A DNA stretch of 64,000 nucleotides from Vibrio galatheae (GTDB lineage Bacteria; Pseudomonadota; Gammaproteobacteria; Enterobacterales; Vibrionaceae). The translations under genes and the position numbers were made by a program. The number at the start of each line of letters is the position of its first letter. Position 1 is the stretch's first letter. The notes below the pieces were generated by a model. It saw only the letters and a list, made by a program, of their open reading frames with translations, ran no database searches and had not been told where the DNA came from. The stretch spans positions 186,001-250,000 of the forward strand of contig NZ_JXXV01000018.1 in assembly GCF_000967545.1 (NCBI RefSeq). Reading direction: 5' to 3'. This document shows positions 1 to 8,715 of the stretch, one piece after another.

Positions 1-821
1 TATCCACCGTTGACAGGCTTACGCTGAAACGCGCGTTGTAGGCTCTCACCATTGTAGTCGTAGTATTGACCATCACTATGTAAGTAAGCAGACAGTACAC
101 GACCACGATTGTAGATTTTAATCGCTTGGATTTCGCTGTTGCCCGTTAGCCTCTCTCCAACAAACTGACGAGATTGCACCACTTCAAACTTATCACCGGC
201 GCGTAAATCTCGCGCAAAGTTAATCTTGTCCTTGAGTAGGCTGACGACTTGCTCAATTTCACTTTTACCTAAACCAAGCGCATTGCCAGACTGTGAGAAA
301 CTCCCGTTGATTTCACCAATCATCGGAAAAGGTTTCCAAGTCCCCGGGATCTTAACGTCAGTGAATTCGTAACTGCCATCATCAAGACGGCTGTAGACCG
401 CTCGCTCAACTAGGCTAAACTCAAGTTCCATTTTACCCAAATGGCCGCTTTCTTCGTTACGCCAAAACCTTAGCGTATTGCCGGGCTTAAGGGTATCTAA
501 CGCGAGATAGTTGAGATCGGTTTCCATGATCTTCATTAGCTCACTATAGCCAAAACCCAGTTGTTCAAAGATAGAGCTTAAGTTGTCACCCGTACGAATT
601 TCATATTCATAATCAGGGACATCATTTGCAATGCCACCATCGAAAAAAAAGTCATTTACAAGCGTGGACTCTGGTAACGCAAGATCAATAGTGCGGTGGT
701 ATTTGTCATTGTTAGGCGCACTCGCTATGGCGATAGCGACCAGTACGGGCAGGCTTACAACCATCATTCTTTTAGCTCTAGACAGCCGTTGGAAGCGAGT
801 CTTCAAACTTCTAGTTAGCAC
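1..821 (-). CDS. M23-family cell-wall endopeptidase, N-terminal part (ShyA-like), cut by window start
   Basis: The reading frame is open to the window edge, so only the first ~273 residues are seen. I place the start at a GTG preceded by an AGGT Shine-Dalgarno, giving a basic N-terminus and one hydrophobic anchor (about residues 19-35). It continues into an OapA/LysM-like segment (YEIRTGDNLSSIFEQLGF) and the linker domain typical of Csd3/ShyA-type M23 peptidases; the catalytic zinc domain would lie outside the window. Such enzymes cut D,D-crosslinks in peptidoglycan during growth. In V. cholerae a homologue (ShyA) is encoded near the pst genes, as here. Family assignment rests on the N-terminal domains only. 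Confidence 0.75.
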   Translation of the reverse strand, partial: MLTRSLKTRFQRLSRAKRMMVVSLPVLVAIAIASAPNNDKYHRTIDLALPESTLVNDFFFDGGIANDVPDYEYEIRTGDNLSSIFEQLGFGYSELMKIMETDLNYLALDTLKPGNTLRFWRNEESGHLGKMELEFSLVERAVYSRLDDGSYEFTDVKIPGTWKPFPMIGEINGSFSQSGNALGLGKSEIEQVVSLLKDKINFARDLRAGDKFEVVQSRQFVGERLTGNSEIQAIKIYNRGRVLSAYLHSDGQYYDYNGESLQRAFQRKPVNGG

Positions 822-904
822 AATTTGACCTATGACCTGAATTAAACAAAGGCCTAAGATTACGAATTTATCTAGAACTTGTCACCTTCGAATTGTCAGG
901 TTTA

Positions 905-936
905 AACGAAAAAAGGCGCAAAAAGCGCCTTTATTG
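905..936 (-). terminator. Rho-independent terminator
   Basis: AAAGGCGC (912-919) pairs with GCGCCTTT (925-932) around a 5-nt A loop. Read on the minus strand the stem is followed by a run of T, so it ends transcription of the glycogen-binding-domain gene at 972-1271. Confidence 0.8.
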
Positions 937-971
937 ATCTCAATTAGAATTTACGACTAAAGTGATTTCCT

Positions 972-1271
972 TTACTGGTAAGTTGACACCAGACTATTGT
1001 CTTCACCAAAGCCGTTCGGTTGATATTGATCGGCTTCAGGGTCGTTCAGCCACTTATCCTGATCGACTAAATATCTAAACTCAAATTGGCTATCTTTGGG
1101 TAAGCGAGTTTTGAATTTGTATGTTTTTGATTTTGCCACTTTTTTCATTTCGGCTGGTTGCCAATTTAAAAAGTCTGCAACGATAGCGACGGATTGACCT
1201 ACTTCCTCTGCTGCAAGTTCAAAGGTAACTTCGACTTCATCTTTCGTTTTAAAAAAACGTTTATTGATCAT
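972..1271 (-). CDS. Small isoamylase early-set / glycogen-binding (CBM48-like) domain protein
   Basis: The 99-residue protein is essentially one early-set beta-sandwich: a TFELAAEEVGQSVAIVADFLNW stretch, then FRYLVDQDKWLNDPEADQY, which is the pattern of AMPK-beta/isoamylase N-terminal glycogen-binding modules (W, FRYL and NDPEA hallmarks). No catalytic domain or signal peptide is present, so it is probably a cytoplasmic carbohydrate-binding or scaffold protein. It stands alone with its own terminator. The ligand is not known from sequence. Confidence 0.75.
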   Translation of the reverse strand: MINKRFFKTKDEVEVTFELAAEEVGQSVAIVADFLNWQPAEMKKVAKSKTYKFKTRLPKDSQFEFRYLVDQDKWLNDPEADQYQPNGFGEDNSLVSTYQ

Positions 1272-1373
1272 AGTTTACTCCATTAACGACGTTAAAATTC
1301 CATCTCATAACTTGTTAGGTCAAATAATAAGCAATCCATCACACATACTCAATACTGTTTCACATACGGTTAA

Positions 1374-1985
1374 CTATTGCTTTTCTAAGCTATCTTGCTC
1401 AGTTACCTTGAAAAGTATAGTGGTTAATTGTGAAGGTTCTTCAGACATCGATTGATGTACATCACGTTCCAAGAGTTTGACCGTGACGACTCCCTCCTCA
1501 AATGACAGCCGTTCAACGCTAATTCTGTCGCCAAGAAAGACGGAATCGGTCGTGACCATTCTCTGCCTAAACTCATCATAGATTGAGACAACGAGATAAT
1601 AAAAAGTCCCACTTCCTTGATTAGACAACGCCAGCGTCGAGACAAAAGTTTTAGAATCTATTTCAATAATTCTTCGGCTATCGATAACAATGATGCCGCG
1701 CTGCGCGCCATCCTCATAGTGTCCTTTAAGCAAGGGGAATTGCTCAATGTCATCGATAAAAGTAAAGGCTTGGCTCTCAGGTACTTTAACTGTCCACGGG
1801 TTGACCGTTCTAATCCCAAAAACCTTTTGCATAACAGCGTCACTTTTCGCCGCTTGAGTTGGAAACTTGGCTAAAATCTCATCATCAGTTAGGCTAAAAC
1901 GGTAGACACCTGCTGCAGTGACTATAATTAGCAATACGATGGGAATCAAAAGGATAAGCGGGATAGGCAGTATGCGTTTTTTCAT
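1374..1985 (-). CDS. Membrane-anchored protein of unknown function
   Basis: 203 residues. A positively charged start (MKKR) is followed by a single long hydrophobic segment (about residues 6-28), then a soluble region rich in beta-type alternation with no cysteines or family motif I recognise. The topology predicts a periplasmic domain held by an uncleaved anchor. It is divergent from the GFA-family gene at 2057 and shares a short intergenic region with it. Real coding is supported by length and codon regularity; the function is open. Confidence 0.6.
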   Translation of the reverse strand: MKKRILPIPLILLIPIVLLIIVTAAGVYRFSLTDDEILAKFPTQAAKSDAVMQKVFGIRTVNPWTVKVPESQAFTFIDDIEQFPLLKGHYEDGAQRGIIVIDSRRIIEIDSKTFVSTLALSNQGSGTFYYLVVSIYDEFRQRMVTTDSVFLGDRISVERLSFEEGVVTVKLLERDVHQSMSEEPSQLTTILFKVTEQDSLEKQ

Positions 1986-2056
1986 CTTTGTTTAGGTCTT
2001 ATTACCAGATTCATTCAATTCGTTGCCATGTTATCAGGGTAAGATTAGGAGTTAAA

Positions 2057-2464
2057 ATGGAACAGCAACAGAAAATTAGAATGGCCGATTGCAGTTGTGG
2101 TCAAGTTAACCTTGTCTGTCGCGGAGAACCTTTGCGCACTGCTGTTTGCCACTGTTTTGAGTGTCAAAAACGAACTGGGAGCGTGTTTGGTGTTCAAGCA
2201 CGTTTTTATAAGGAGCAGGTATCGTTTAGCGGCGATCTGGTGGAATATACTCGCATTGGTGATTCTGGTAATGAGGTCACTTACTCTTTTTGTCCGAGAT
2301 GCAGTACAACCATGATGCTCAAACTACAAGCCGCACCAGAATACCGGGTCATCCCCATCGGTGTTTTCAATCAGCAAGATTTACCGACGCCTAGCTTTTC
2401 TGTCTATGAAGAGCGTATCCATGGTTGGGTCAAGTTTGATTGCCAGATGGAACACTACCTTTAA
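2057..2464 (+). CDS. GFA-family (glutathione-dependent formaldehyde-activating / CENP-V fold) zinc protein
   Basis: The start is the ATG six bases after a TAGGA Shine-Dalgarno; an upstream in-frame start is less credible because it adds a non-conserved 23-residue tail. The ~135-residue protein carries the GFA zinc pattern: CSCGQVNLVC near the start, CHCFEC (about residues 30-35) and CPRC (about 72-75). These cysteines bind two zinc ions in the family. Most members have no proven formaldehyde-related activity, so only the fold is assigned. Confidence 0.8.
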   Translation: MEQQQKIRMADCSCGQVNLVCRGEPLRTAVCHCFECQKRTGSVFGVQARFYKEQVSFSGDLVEYTRIGDSGNEVTYSFCPRCSTTMMLKLQAAPEYRVIPIGVFNQQDLPTPSFSVYEERIHGWVKFDCQMEHYL

Positions 2465-2560
2465 TCTTTTAGTTGCGGCCGATCAAATTTCTTTGCGACT
2501 TTCGCCTGTCGATATACTTCACTTCCCTCTATAATTGCGCCCTTAAGTAAGGAGCCAAAT

Positions 2561-3226
2561 TTGATCACTAAACTTCCTCGCTGGGTAGAATATGGCGCTT
2601 TTCTGCTCGCTTTACTTGCTGGCACAGTAAACGCTATTGGGTTACTTGGCTTTCAGCATCAAGCCGTATCACACATTTCAGGCACGGTAACGCTGATTGG
2701 AACTTCAATAGAGGCGTTTGATCCACAAACGGGCCACCTATTCCTTATCTTAATCAGCTTTTTATTCGGTTCCGTGTTAAGCGGGGTATTTATCGAAAGT
2801 ACCGCACTGAGATTCGGCCGTCGCTATGGCATCGCACTGTGCGTAGAAGGACTATTACTGTTTAACGCATATTGGCTATTAGAGCAAAACCATCAATCTG
2901 GTCAATACCTTGCATCTGCCGCCTGTGGTTTGCAAAACGCCATGATTACCACCTTTAGCGGCGCTATTGTTCGCACAACACACATGACGGGGATCATCAC
3001 CGACCTTGGTTTAATGATTGGCGCCAAGCTGCGTGGCGAGAGTTTTGACTACCGTAAAGCAAAGCTATTTATGTTCATTTTTTGTGGATTTTTATTAGGC
3101 GGCATTTTGGGCGCAAAGCTCTATGTAACCATCGCGATTACAGCGCTGATCGTCCCTGCATGCCTCGCGTTTGTACTCGCAATTACCTATTGGCGGTTTA
3201 TTGCAAATCATCACACACATAAATAA
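2561..3226 (+). CDS. DUF1275 / YoaK-type inner-membrane protein
   Basis: 221 residues with about six hydrophobic segments and the family opening LLALLAGTVNAIGLLGF followed by SHISGTVTLIG. The start is TTG, fixed by a strong AAGGAG Shine-Dalgarno six bases upstream (2549-2554). DUF1275 members are uncharacterised membrane proteins found widely in bacteria. No partner gene is adjacent. Confidence 0.8.
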   Translation: MITKLPRWVEYGAFLLALLAGTVNAIGLLGFQHQAVSHISGTVTLIGTSIEAFDPQTGHLFLILISFLFGSVLSGVFIESTALRFGRRYGIALCVEGLLLFNAYWLLEQNHQSGQYLASAACGLQNAMITTFSGAIVRTTHMTGIITDLGLMIGAKLRGESFDYRKAKLFMFIFCGFLLGGILGAKLYVTIAITALIVPACLAFVLAITYWRFIANHHTHK

Positions 3227-3296
3227 TGTGCTTCTCACACTTGAAACAGACCAACAAACAATTTAACATTATCGACACATTTAACCACTAAATGAT

Positions 3297-3325
3297 AAAT
3301 ATTCAACGTTTTATAATGAATATTT
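3297..3325. promoter_or_regulatory. Perfect 9-bp inverted repeat upstream of the yjiH-like gene
   Basis: AAATATTCA (3297-3305) and TGAATATTT (3317-3325) form a perfect inverted repeat with an 11-bp spacer, in a 240-bp AT-rich region before the transporter gene at 3467. The size and spacing fit an operator for a dimeric regulator. The regulator is unknown. Confidence 0.45.
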
Positions 3326-3466
3326 AGCAATATATATTGAATAGTATTGCAAGGATGCGTAAAAGCCATTAATCTTGCGCTAATTTGATAATATATGGAT
3401 GTTTAGTGAATATATATGCCACAGGCAGTGGCTAAAGTATTTAACTAGTTGTAATTCGAGAAACAT

Positions 3467-4837
3467 ATGCAAAACAGCGCTAACACTATTGAACAACCTA
3501 AAAGTAGAAATAACTTTTGGATGTTCTTTATCCCTTCATTGATCGGCCTATTCGTTTTTATGGCTCCGATCAGCTATCAAGGTGATATCACAATTCCAGT
3601 AGCCGTATTGGCTAAGTCGATTCAAGCCATTTTTGGTGATCACCTAGTCGCTATTGTCACTGCGATTATCGCTTTTATGGCGATTACTTCGCTATTGTGT
3701 CGAATCAAGACGCCCGCATTTATCGCCAACAATGACTTTTTAAACGGGTTGTTCAATCCAAGTCCAATTTGGCTAGCGGTACGATTGATCGGTGGTGCCG
3801 CAGTTATTATGACCTTCTTTAAAGTTGGCCCTAATGAGATTTGGCAAGAAAACACTGGCGGATTGGTACTTGAAGGTCTGCTGCCAACACTATTTTCCGT
3901 GTTTATTTTTGCGGGTCTATTGCTACCACTACTGCTTAATTTTGGTCTGCTAGAGCTATTTGGCACACTTCTCAGCAAAGTAATGCGCCCAGTGTTTAAC
4001 CTCCCAGGAAGAAGTGCGATCGACTGTATCGCATCTTGGTTGGGCGACGGTTCTGTCGGTATCTTGCTGACCAGTAAGCAATACGAAGATAAGTTCTACA
4101 CACAACGTGAAGCGGCTGTAGTCGGAACTACCTTTTCAGCGGTTTCTATCACTTTCAGTCTAGTGGTCATTGCGCAAGTTGAGCTAGAGCACCTATTTCT
4201 CCCTTTTTACGGTGCAATTTGTTTAGCTGGCATCATTGCCGCTATTATCATCCCGCGCTTGCCTCCACTTAGCTATAAAAAGAACACTTTCATCGACGGT
4301 TCAAAGCCAGACGAAGATGCCGATGCTATCCCACAAGGCCATACAACTTTTTCATGGGGTATGAACTTGGCGCTGAACAAAGCATCTCAAGTCAAGTCGG
4401 TAAAAGGTGTGTTCGGCGAAGGCGTGAGAAATGCCGTAGATATGGTCTTTGGCGTTCTACCTGTGGTGATGGGTTTAGGCACGATTGCGTTGGTGGTTGC
4501 GGAGTACACTTCTGTGTTTAGCCTTCTTGGTCAACCCTTCATTCCATTTTTAGAGCTGCTAGGTGTACCAGAAGCAGTAGCCGCATCAGAGACTATCGTT
4601 GTTGGTTTTGCTGATATGTTTATTCCGGCTATTTTGGCCGCTTCAATTGATAACGAAATGACGCGCTTTGTGATTGCAGCCATGTCTGTTACCCAATTGA
4701 TCTACATGTCTGAAGTTGGTGCTTTACTGCTGGGGAGCCGTATTCCGGTTAATATTTTCGAGCTATTCGCGATTTTCATCCTACGTACACTCATCACCTT
4801 GCCTGTGATTGCTGGTGTAGCCCATATGATTTTCTAA
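3467..4837 (+). CDS. YjiH-family membrane protein with nucleoside-recognition (Gate) domains
   Basis: 456 residues with about ten membrane segments. After a short cytoplasmic N-terminus comes WMFFIPSLIGLFVFMAPI, the YjiH-family opening; the central region (CIASWLGDGSVGILLTSKQYE) and the late VVGFADMFIPAIL segment match the Gate domain shared by YjiH, spore-maturation and nucleoside transporters. It is probably an inner-membrane transporter, substrate unknown. It is monocistronic, with a long AT-rich leader and a terminator just after the stop. Confidence 0.8.
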   Translation: MQNSANTIEQPKSRNNFWMFFIPSLIGLFVFMAPISYQGDITIPVAVLAKSIQAIFGDHLVAIVTAIIAFMAITSLLCRIKTPAFIANNDFLNGLFNPSPIWLAVRLIGGAAVIMTFFKVGPNEIWQENTGGLVLEGLLPTLFSVFIFAGLLLPLLLNFGLLELFGTLLSKVMRPVFNLPGRSAIDCIASWLGDGSVGILLTSKQYEDKFYTQREAAVVGTTFSAVSITFSLVVIAQVELEHLFLPFYGAICLAGIIAAIIIPRLPPLSYKKNTFIDGSKPDEDADAIPQGHTTFSWGMNLALNKASQVKSVKGVFGEGVRNAVDMVFGVLPVVMGLGTIALVVAEYTSVFSLLGQPFIPFLELLGVPEAVAASETIVVGFADMFIPAILAASIDNEMTRFVIAAMSVTQLIYMSEVGALLLGSRIPVNIFELFAIFILRTLITLPVIAGVAHMIF

Positions 4838-4848
4838 TCAATAATGCT

Positions 4849-4869
4849 AAGCCCCTTCGGGGGCTTTTT
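4849..4869 (+). terminator. Rho-independent terminator
   Basis: AAGCCCC and GGGGCTT flank a TTCG tetraloop and are followed by five T. It lies 12 bases after the yjiH-like stop codon. Confidence 0.9.
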
Positions 4870-4993
4870 CATTCTTGCTACAACAAAGTGACCATAGACA
4901 ATCATTTGTTTTTGTAATAGGAATTCCTTTTACCCTAATCTCATCTTATAATTACTGACACATTACATAATAAACCAAAATGTGGGGGTGTTT

Positions 4994-5470
4994 ATGAGAT
5001 GGTCACTCGTTCTTGTGTCATTGCTCATATGTCTACAGACACAAGCTTCTCAGCTTGTTATCCGCGTAGATAACCAACAAGCAGCCGTATTCTCCGACAA
5101 TGATATCGCGACTCAATTTTCGCCCACTTCTTTTTCCACACATCTGCCTTGGTACCCAGACAAAAACAAATTTACAGGATTTAAAGTCACTGATCTCTTA
5201 CGCCACCTAAAAATTAACGATGCTCTTTCTGTATCATTTGTAGCACTCAATGACTATGCAGCAAGCTCTCAGATAGCAGATATAGTGAAGTATGAACCGA
5301 TCATTGCCTATCAAATGAACGACAAAAACATGAAGATTCGAAATAAAGGGCCGTATTGGCTAGTCTTTAACTTAGACAGGAACCCAGAAATCAATAACGC
5401 AGCGTTTCACTCTCAAATGGTATGGCAAATAGACGAAATACTGGTGCATAGAAAGGCAAATGCAAAATAA
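4994..5470 (+). CDS. Secreted periplasmic protein with molybdopterin-oxidoreductase-like fold, partner of the downstream GGDEF protein
   Basis: I start at the ATG preceded by GGGGGTG rather than the GTG 12 bases upstream. A signal peptide (RWSLVLVSLLICLQTQAS) is evident. The remaining ~140 residues (PWYPDKNKFTGFKVTDLL, then YAASSQIADI and GPYWLVFNLD) resemble the stand-alone periplasmic domains related to the molybdopterin-binding oxidoreductase fold; no cofactor-binding residue could be confirmed. It overlaps the following diguanylate cyclase gene by 11 bases, which suggests coupled translation and a shared signalling role, perhaps as a periplasmic sensor subunit. The partnership is inferred. 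Confidence 0.65.
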   Translation: MRWSLVLVSLLICLQTQASQLVIRVDNQQAAVFSDNDIATQFSPTSFSTHLPWYPDKNKFTGFKVTDLLRHLKINDALSVSFVALNDYAASSQIADIVKYEPIIAYQMNDKNMKIRNKGPYWLVFNLDRNPEINNAAFHSQMVWQIDEILVHRKANAK

Positions 5471-6599
5471 GAAAAACAACAACCCACTCCCACCATTACT
5501 TAGAAGGGCAAAGTACTTACTGCTCTTTGTAAGTGGTGTGCTGATTATTGCCAACCTCTACTTCCTCTCTGAGACCCGCAGCTATGCAAAGTCGTTAAAC
5601 TCGCAACAAAGTCAGGCTACTTGGTACTTATTCCAATTGACCAAAGAGTACGCCGAATTTCAATCTTCGCTCGCACTCGCTCCCTACAGCAACTCTTACC
5701 AGCAAAGTGCACTACTCAAGTACGAATTGACCTGGAGTCGCTTTGACCTACTCATCGCCAATCAAGAATCGAGTAATTTCCTTACCCTTCCCGGAGCAAA
5801 GTCGGTCTTTTTCCCTTTGTTTGAACGATTTAAGGCGCTGGAACCAAATTTAGAATTAATTGCTATCCCAGAACACAATATCGATATAGCACAACAATTT
5901 GAAGCCTTGTACTTAGAGATCATTGACTACGTCAACACCAACTTCAGAGTAAGCAGTTCGCTGTACCAACATCAGATGGATCAGGCGAGGGAACTGTTCA
6001 ACATGCAACTGTTAACGTTGCTGTTACTGATTTTTGGCGTCTTGTTCGCCGCCTATATTTTGCATAAGGAATCGGAATACCACAGAGAACAATCCCTAAC
6101 AGACTCACTGACGCAAATTCCAAATCGACTCGCGCTGTTTAACGACTTAAGAAATAAGATCTCTCGTCATCAGCCATTTCGCCTATTTATTCTGGACCTA
6201 GACGGTTTTAAACAAGTAAACGATCAATACGGCCACCAAGCTGGCGACCATGTCTTGAAAGCATTTGCCGAGAAAATCAACAGCCTAGGGGCAAACTGCT
6301 ACCGTATCGGGGGAGACGAATTTGCGATACTCAGCGATACATTCAACAAAGATGAAATTGCACTTATTACCAATGAGTTCCACCAGCGGATGCACGCAAC
6401 AGTGATTGTTACCGACGGAAATGCAATCCAAGTACGTACCAGTGTTGGCAGTGCTTGCTTCCCTGATGATTCCAATGATCTCAATGAACTCATCAATATT
6501 GCCGACAACAAAATGTATGTCAGGAAACACACCTCCAAAAAAGACGACTCCGAGAGATCAACTATAAAATCTGATGGGTCTGTCGAGCATACTTTTTAA
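5460..6599 (+). CDS. Membrane-bound diguanylate cyclase (GGDEF)
   Basis: 379 residues: a membrane segment near 19-37, a ~150-residue periplasmic helical region, a second membrane segment near 183-201, then a GGDEF domain. The catalytic motif GGDEF is intact at residues 284-288, with the upstream DLDGFKQVNDQYGH substrate loop, so it should make c-di-GMP. There is no RxxD inhibitory site five residues before GGDEF. It overlaps the preceding periplasmic protein by 11 bases, and its 3' end overlaps csgG on the other strand by 38 bases. Its position beside curli genes suggests local control of matrix production, by inference. Confidence 0.9.
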   Translation: MQNKKNNNPLPPLLRRAKYLLLFVSGVLIIANLYFLSETRSYAKSLNSQQSQATWYLFQLTKEYAEFQSSLALAPYSNSYQQSALLKYELTWSRFDLLIANQESSNFLTLPGAKSVFFPLFERFKALEPNLELIAIPEHNIDIAQQFEALYLEIIDYVNTNFRVSSSLYQHQMDQARELFNMQLLTLLLLIFGVLFAAYILHKESEYHREQSLTDSLTQIPNRLALFNDLRNKISRHQPFRLFILDLDGFKQVNDQYGHQAGDHVLKAFAEKINSLGANCYRIGGDEFAILSDTFNKDEIALITNEFHQRMHATVIVTDGNAIQVRTSVGSACFPDDSNDLNELINIADNKMYVRKHTSKKDDSERSTIKSDGSVEHTF

Positions 6600-7398
6600 G
6601 TACTTCGTGATTTAAGTCCTCACGACTCTCTGGTTGCCACAGCCCACGACCAATACCAGTAACAATCATGTGGATGACAGCTGAATCGATTGCAGACATA
6701 ACCGCTACATTGACAGGCTCATTATTGGTATAACCCAGCTCCACTTCTAACAAATCTTGGTAATCGATAAAGCGAAAGGCACCCGCACTCAGCTCGTGTG
6801 AATAAATGGTTTTGCTCGTCGTAACACTAAGGAGTATTTGCCCCGTTCTTACATTGACTGCGCGTAGGTTTACTGTTACCTGATCTGCCCTATATTGTCC
6901 TGAGCCACCGATACCTAAATATCGTGCACCCATACCGCCAGTTTTGATGTTGGAGTCATAGGCAACAATTCCCCCTTCGATCATAACGTTGGCAGAACTA
7001 AGCGCGGTCAAGTCATCGCCGTGATTAGCTACACCTTCGCCCTTTTTTTGCGCCGCACGTATAATTTTTCGTTCCGTTAGCAAGTTTTGCAGACCTTCTC
7101 TCTCCAGTGGAATGAACCATTTAGAATCAAGTAATGAGGCTGTCAGCAAAGCCGTCCCCCCTTGAGGAACTGCGGTTGAGAAATTACTGTTTGGCTGTGG
7201 CTTATATTGACCCGTTTGGTCACGAAAATCATAAACTGATACCAGTATTTTGCCTTTAGGCTCTGGTAGATTGATCAAATCTTTGTAGGTCGCACCACGG
7301 GGCATCAAAGTTGGCGCCTCGTCCACATCTGGTACATTCATCGATGTTGCACAACCTGATAAAACACCACAAAACAACACAAGAGTAAGAAATCGCAT
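6562..7398 (-). CDS. csgG: CsgG, curli secretion outer-membrane lipoprotein
   Basis: The start is the ATG seven bases after GGAG. The signal peptide ends in the lipobox LSGC (MRFLTLVLFCGVLSGCAT). Downstream are CsgG hallmarks: ILVSVYDFRDQTGQYKPQPN, STAVPQGGTALLTASLLDSKWF, PLEREGLQNLLTERKI and IIEGG-type strands. Nine CsgG copies form the outer-membrane channel for curli subunits. It is the last gene of csgE-csgF-csgG, 26 bases after csgF. Length (~278) is normal for the family. The last 38 bases overlap the convergent GGDEF gene. Confidence 0.95.
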   Translation of the reverse strand: MRFLTLVLFCGVLSGCATSMNVPDVDEAPTLMPRGATYKDLINLPEPKGKILVSVYDFRDQTGQYKPQPNSNFSTAVPQGGTALLTASLLDSKWFIPLEREGLQNLLTERKIIRAAQKKGEGVANHGDDLTALSSANVMIEGGIVAYDSNIKTGGMGARYLGIGGSGQYRADQVTVNLRAVNVRTGQILLSVTTSKTIYSHELSAGAFRFIDYQDLLEVELGYTNNEPVNVAVMSAIDSAVIHMIVTGIGRGLWQPESREDLNHEVLKKYARQTHQIL

Positions 7399-7424
7399 GG
7401 GATTCTCCAAAACTATCTAGCTGA

Positions 7425-7832
7425 TCAATCTGGGTTTAAGCCCGCGACTTTAATCTCTGTTGACTCACCTGAAATTTTGTCAACGATTTGTACAATCAAA
7501 GTACCACCGTCATCGACAATATTGAGGAAGAAATCATCCGTCTCCAACTGACCTGTATTACCGTTACCCACATCAGCAAGCAACTGACTGATCAATCTCG
7601 ACTCTAAACTATTGGCAAGCCTGTCTAACGCTGATTCTTCTTCAAAGCCAAATTCATCACTCGGTGCTTTGTAGTGATTAATTGCGTTAGCAACGTTGAA
7701 CAAGTGGGAACTGTTAAGCGCATTGCCACCAAAGCTCGGATTCACTGGGGTATAAACCAGCTCTGACGCGATAGACGTGCCTGCAAAAAAGCAAACCGCA
7801 GCTGCACATCGCTGAAGTAATTTCCGTTTCAT
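7425..7832 (-). CDS. csgF: CsgF, curli nucleation/assembly factor
   Basis: The start is the ATG with AAGGA seven bases upstream. The signal peptide is KRKLLQRCAAAVCFFAGTSIASE. The mature N-terminus carries the CsgF signature LVYTPVNPSFGGNALNSSHL followed by FNVANAINHYKAP, the part that plugs into the CsgG pore. It sits between csgE and csgG with short gaps (10 and 26 bases). In curli systems CsgF places CsgB at the cell surface. Confidence 0.93.
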   Translation of the reverse strand: MKRKLLQRCAAAVCFFAGTSIASELVYTPVNPSFGGNALNSSHLFNVANAINHYKAPSDEFGFEEESALDRLANSLESRLISQLLADVGNGNTGQLETDDFFLNIVDDGGTLIVQIVDKISGESTEIKVAGLNPD

Positions 7833-7842
7833 AGTTATTTCC

Positions 7843-8337
7843 TTAAAACTCATCACGATCTAGATCAAACGTATCTTGATATTCACGCTGAGCCTTCCAC
7901 CTTAAAAGGTAATTTGTAGCAGCAGATAAAGCTTCTTTTGCTTTATCCTGAGCGCTTTTTCGTCCAGGAGACAATGCCGTGCGATAGAAAACTTTATCGC
8001 GATGTAGAACGCTTATAATGCTGCCTGACAAAGCGGTTGGGCGCTCTTTCACCACCAAATTCTCTTCTAATGAGCCATGTCGGTCATTCATATACTGGGA
8101 AAAGAAGAAATAAAAATCATCACCTAACCTTGTCATGGTCCGGTCCACAATTAAGCCTTGTACCTCTGCTGTAAACTGCTGCTCTTGTACCGCTAGTTTG
8201 TTGTTTTCGTCATTATCAGATCCGAGTTCCTCGGCCAATACGAAAAAGGGAAAAATTAAGAAAAACAACAGCAAAGATACGATTATTTTGACGGAATTAA
8301 CATCAACCATAAACACCCAACAATATAAAATTCTCAC
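7843..8337 (-). CDS. csgE: CsgE, periplasmic curli secretion specificity factor
   Basis: 164 residues from a GTG start; an internal ATG ten codons in (8310) is an equally possible start because neither has a clear Shine-Dalgarno. A hydrophobic secretion signal (VSLLLFFLIFPFFVLAEE) is followed by the CsgE core: GLIVDRTMTRLGDDFYFFF, then VKERPTALSGSIISVLHRDK and FYRTALSPGRK. CsgE caps CsgG and delivers subunits. First gene of csgEFG, divergent from csgBA. Confidence 0.92.
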   Translation of the reverse strand: MRILYCWVFMVDVNSVKIIVSLLLFFLIFPFFVLAEELGSDNDENNKLAVQEQQFTAEVQGLIVDRTMTRLGDDFYFFFSQYMNDRHGSLEENLVVKERPTALSGSIISVLHRDKVFYRTALSPGRKSAQDKAKEALSAATNYLLRWKAQREYQDTFDLDRDEF

Positions 8338-8715
8338 AAGGCCATATATAACTTAACTCAACAAAACTAAGTATAACAGTAAACCTCAACCTCAATACCA
8401 GATGTCTTAAAAATGAGACTTTGACATCAAACAATGATCCAAATCAACTCAAACCCATTATTTACCTCAGTTCAAACACTTTATAAAAAATAGTTAAATC
8501 ATAAAGTTATGAGGCAAATAAACTTTTTTACCCGTCAAAAAAACGAAAAATTAAACTTAAGTTTACTTTCCCATTTACTAAGCCTAATACCAAAGAGAAG
8601 TATCATCAGCAAATTTCAAATTTAAGTTCATTGTGTTTAATTCTGGTAAAACCATAATTAGTGTCGAGTTAAGGGTTTGACGATTTTCGTCAATACTTAA
8701 TTAACGGAGGCTAAG
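8338..8715. promoter_or_regulatory. Divergent curli promoter region (csgE / csgB)
   Basis: This 378-bp AT-rich region contains no gene and must hold the promoters of both curli operons. Visible structure: a 12-bp palindrome AAACTTAAGTTT (8553-8564) and the 17-bp palindrome described separately at 8677. I found no clear CsgD or CRP consensus by eye. Confidence 0.6.
8677..8693. promoter_or_regulatory. 17-bp palindrome upstream of csgB
   Basis: TTGACGATTTTCGTCAA is a perfect 7-bp inverted repeat with a 3-bp centre, 23 bp before the csgB GTG start. It could be a regulator site overlapping the promoter, or a hairpin in the mRNA leader close to the ribosome site. Confidence 0.5.

Noticed and set aside
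8553..8564. CTTAAG palindrome in the curli promoter as a PmrA-type box
   Set aside because: Only one half-site is present; no second CTTAAG follows at 5-bp spacing.
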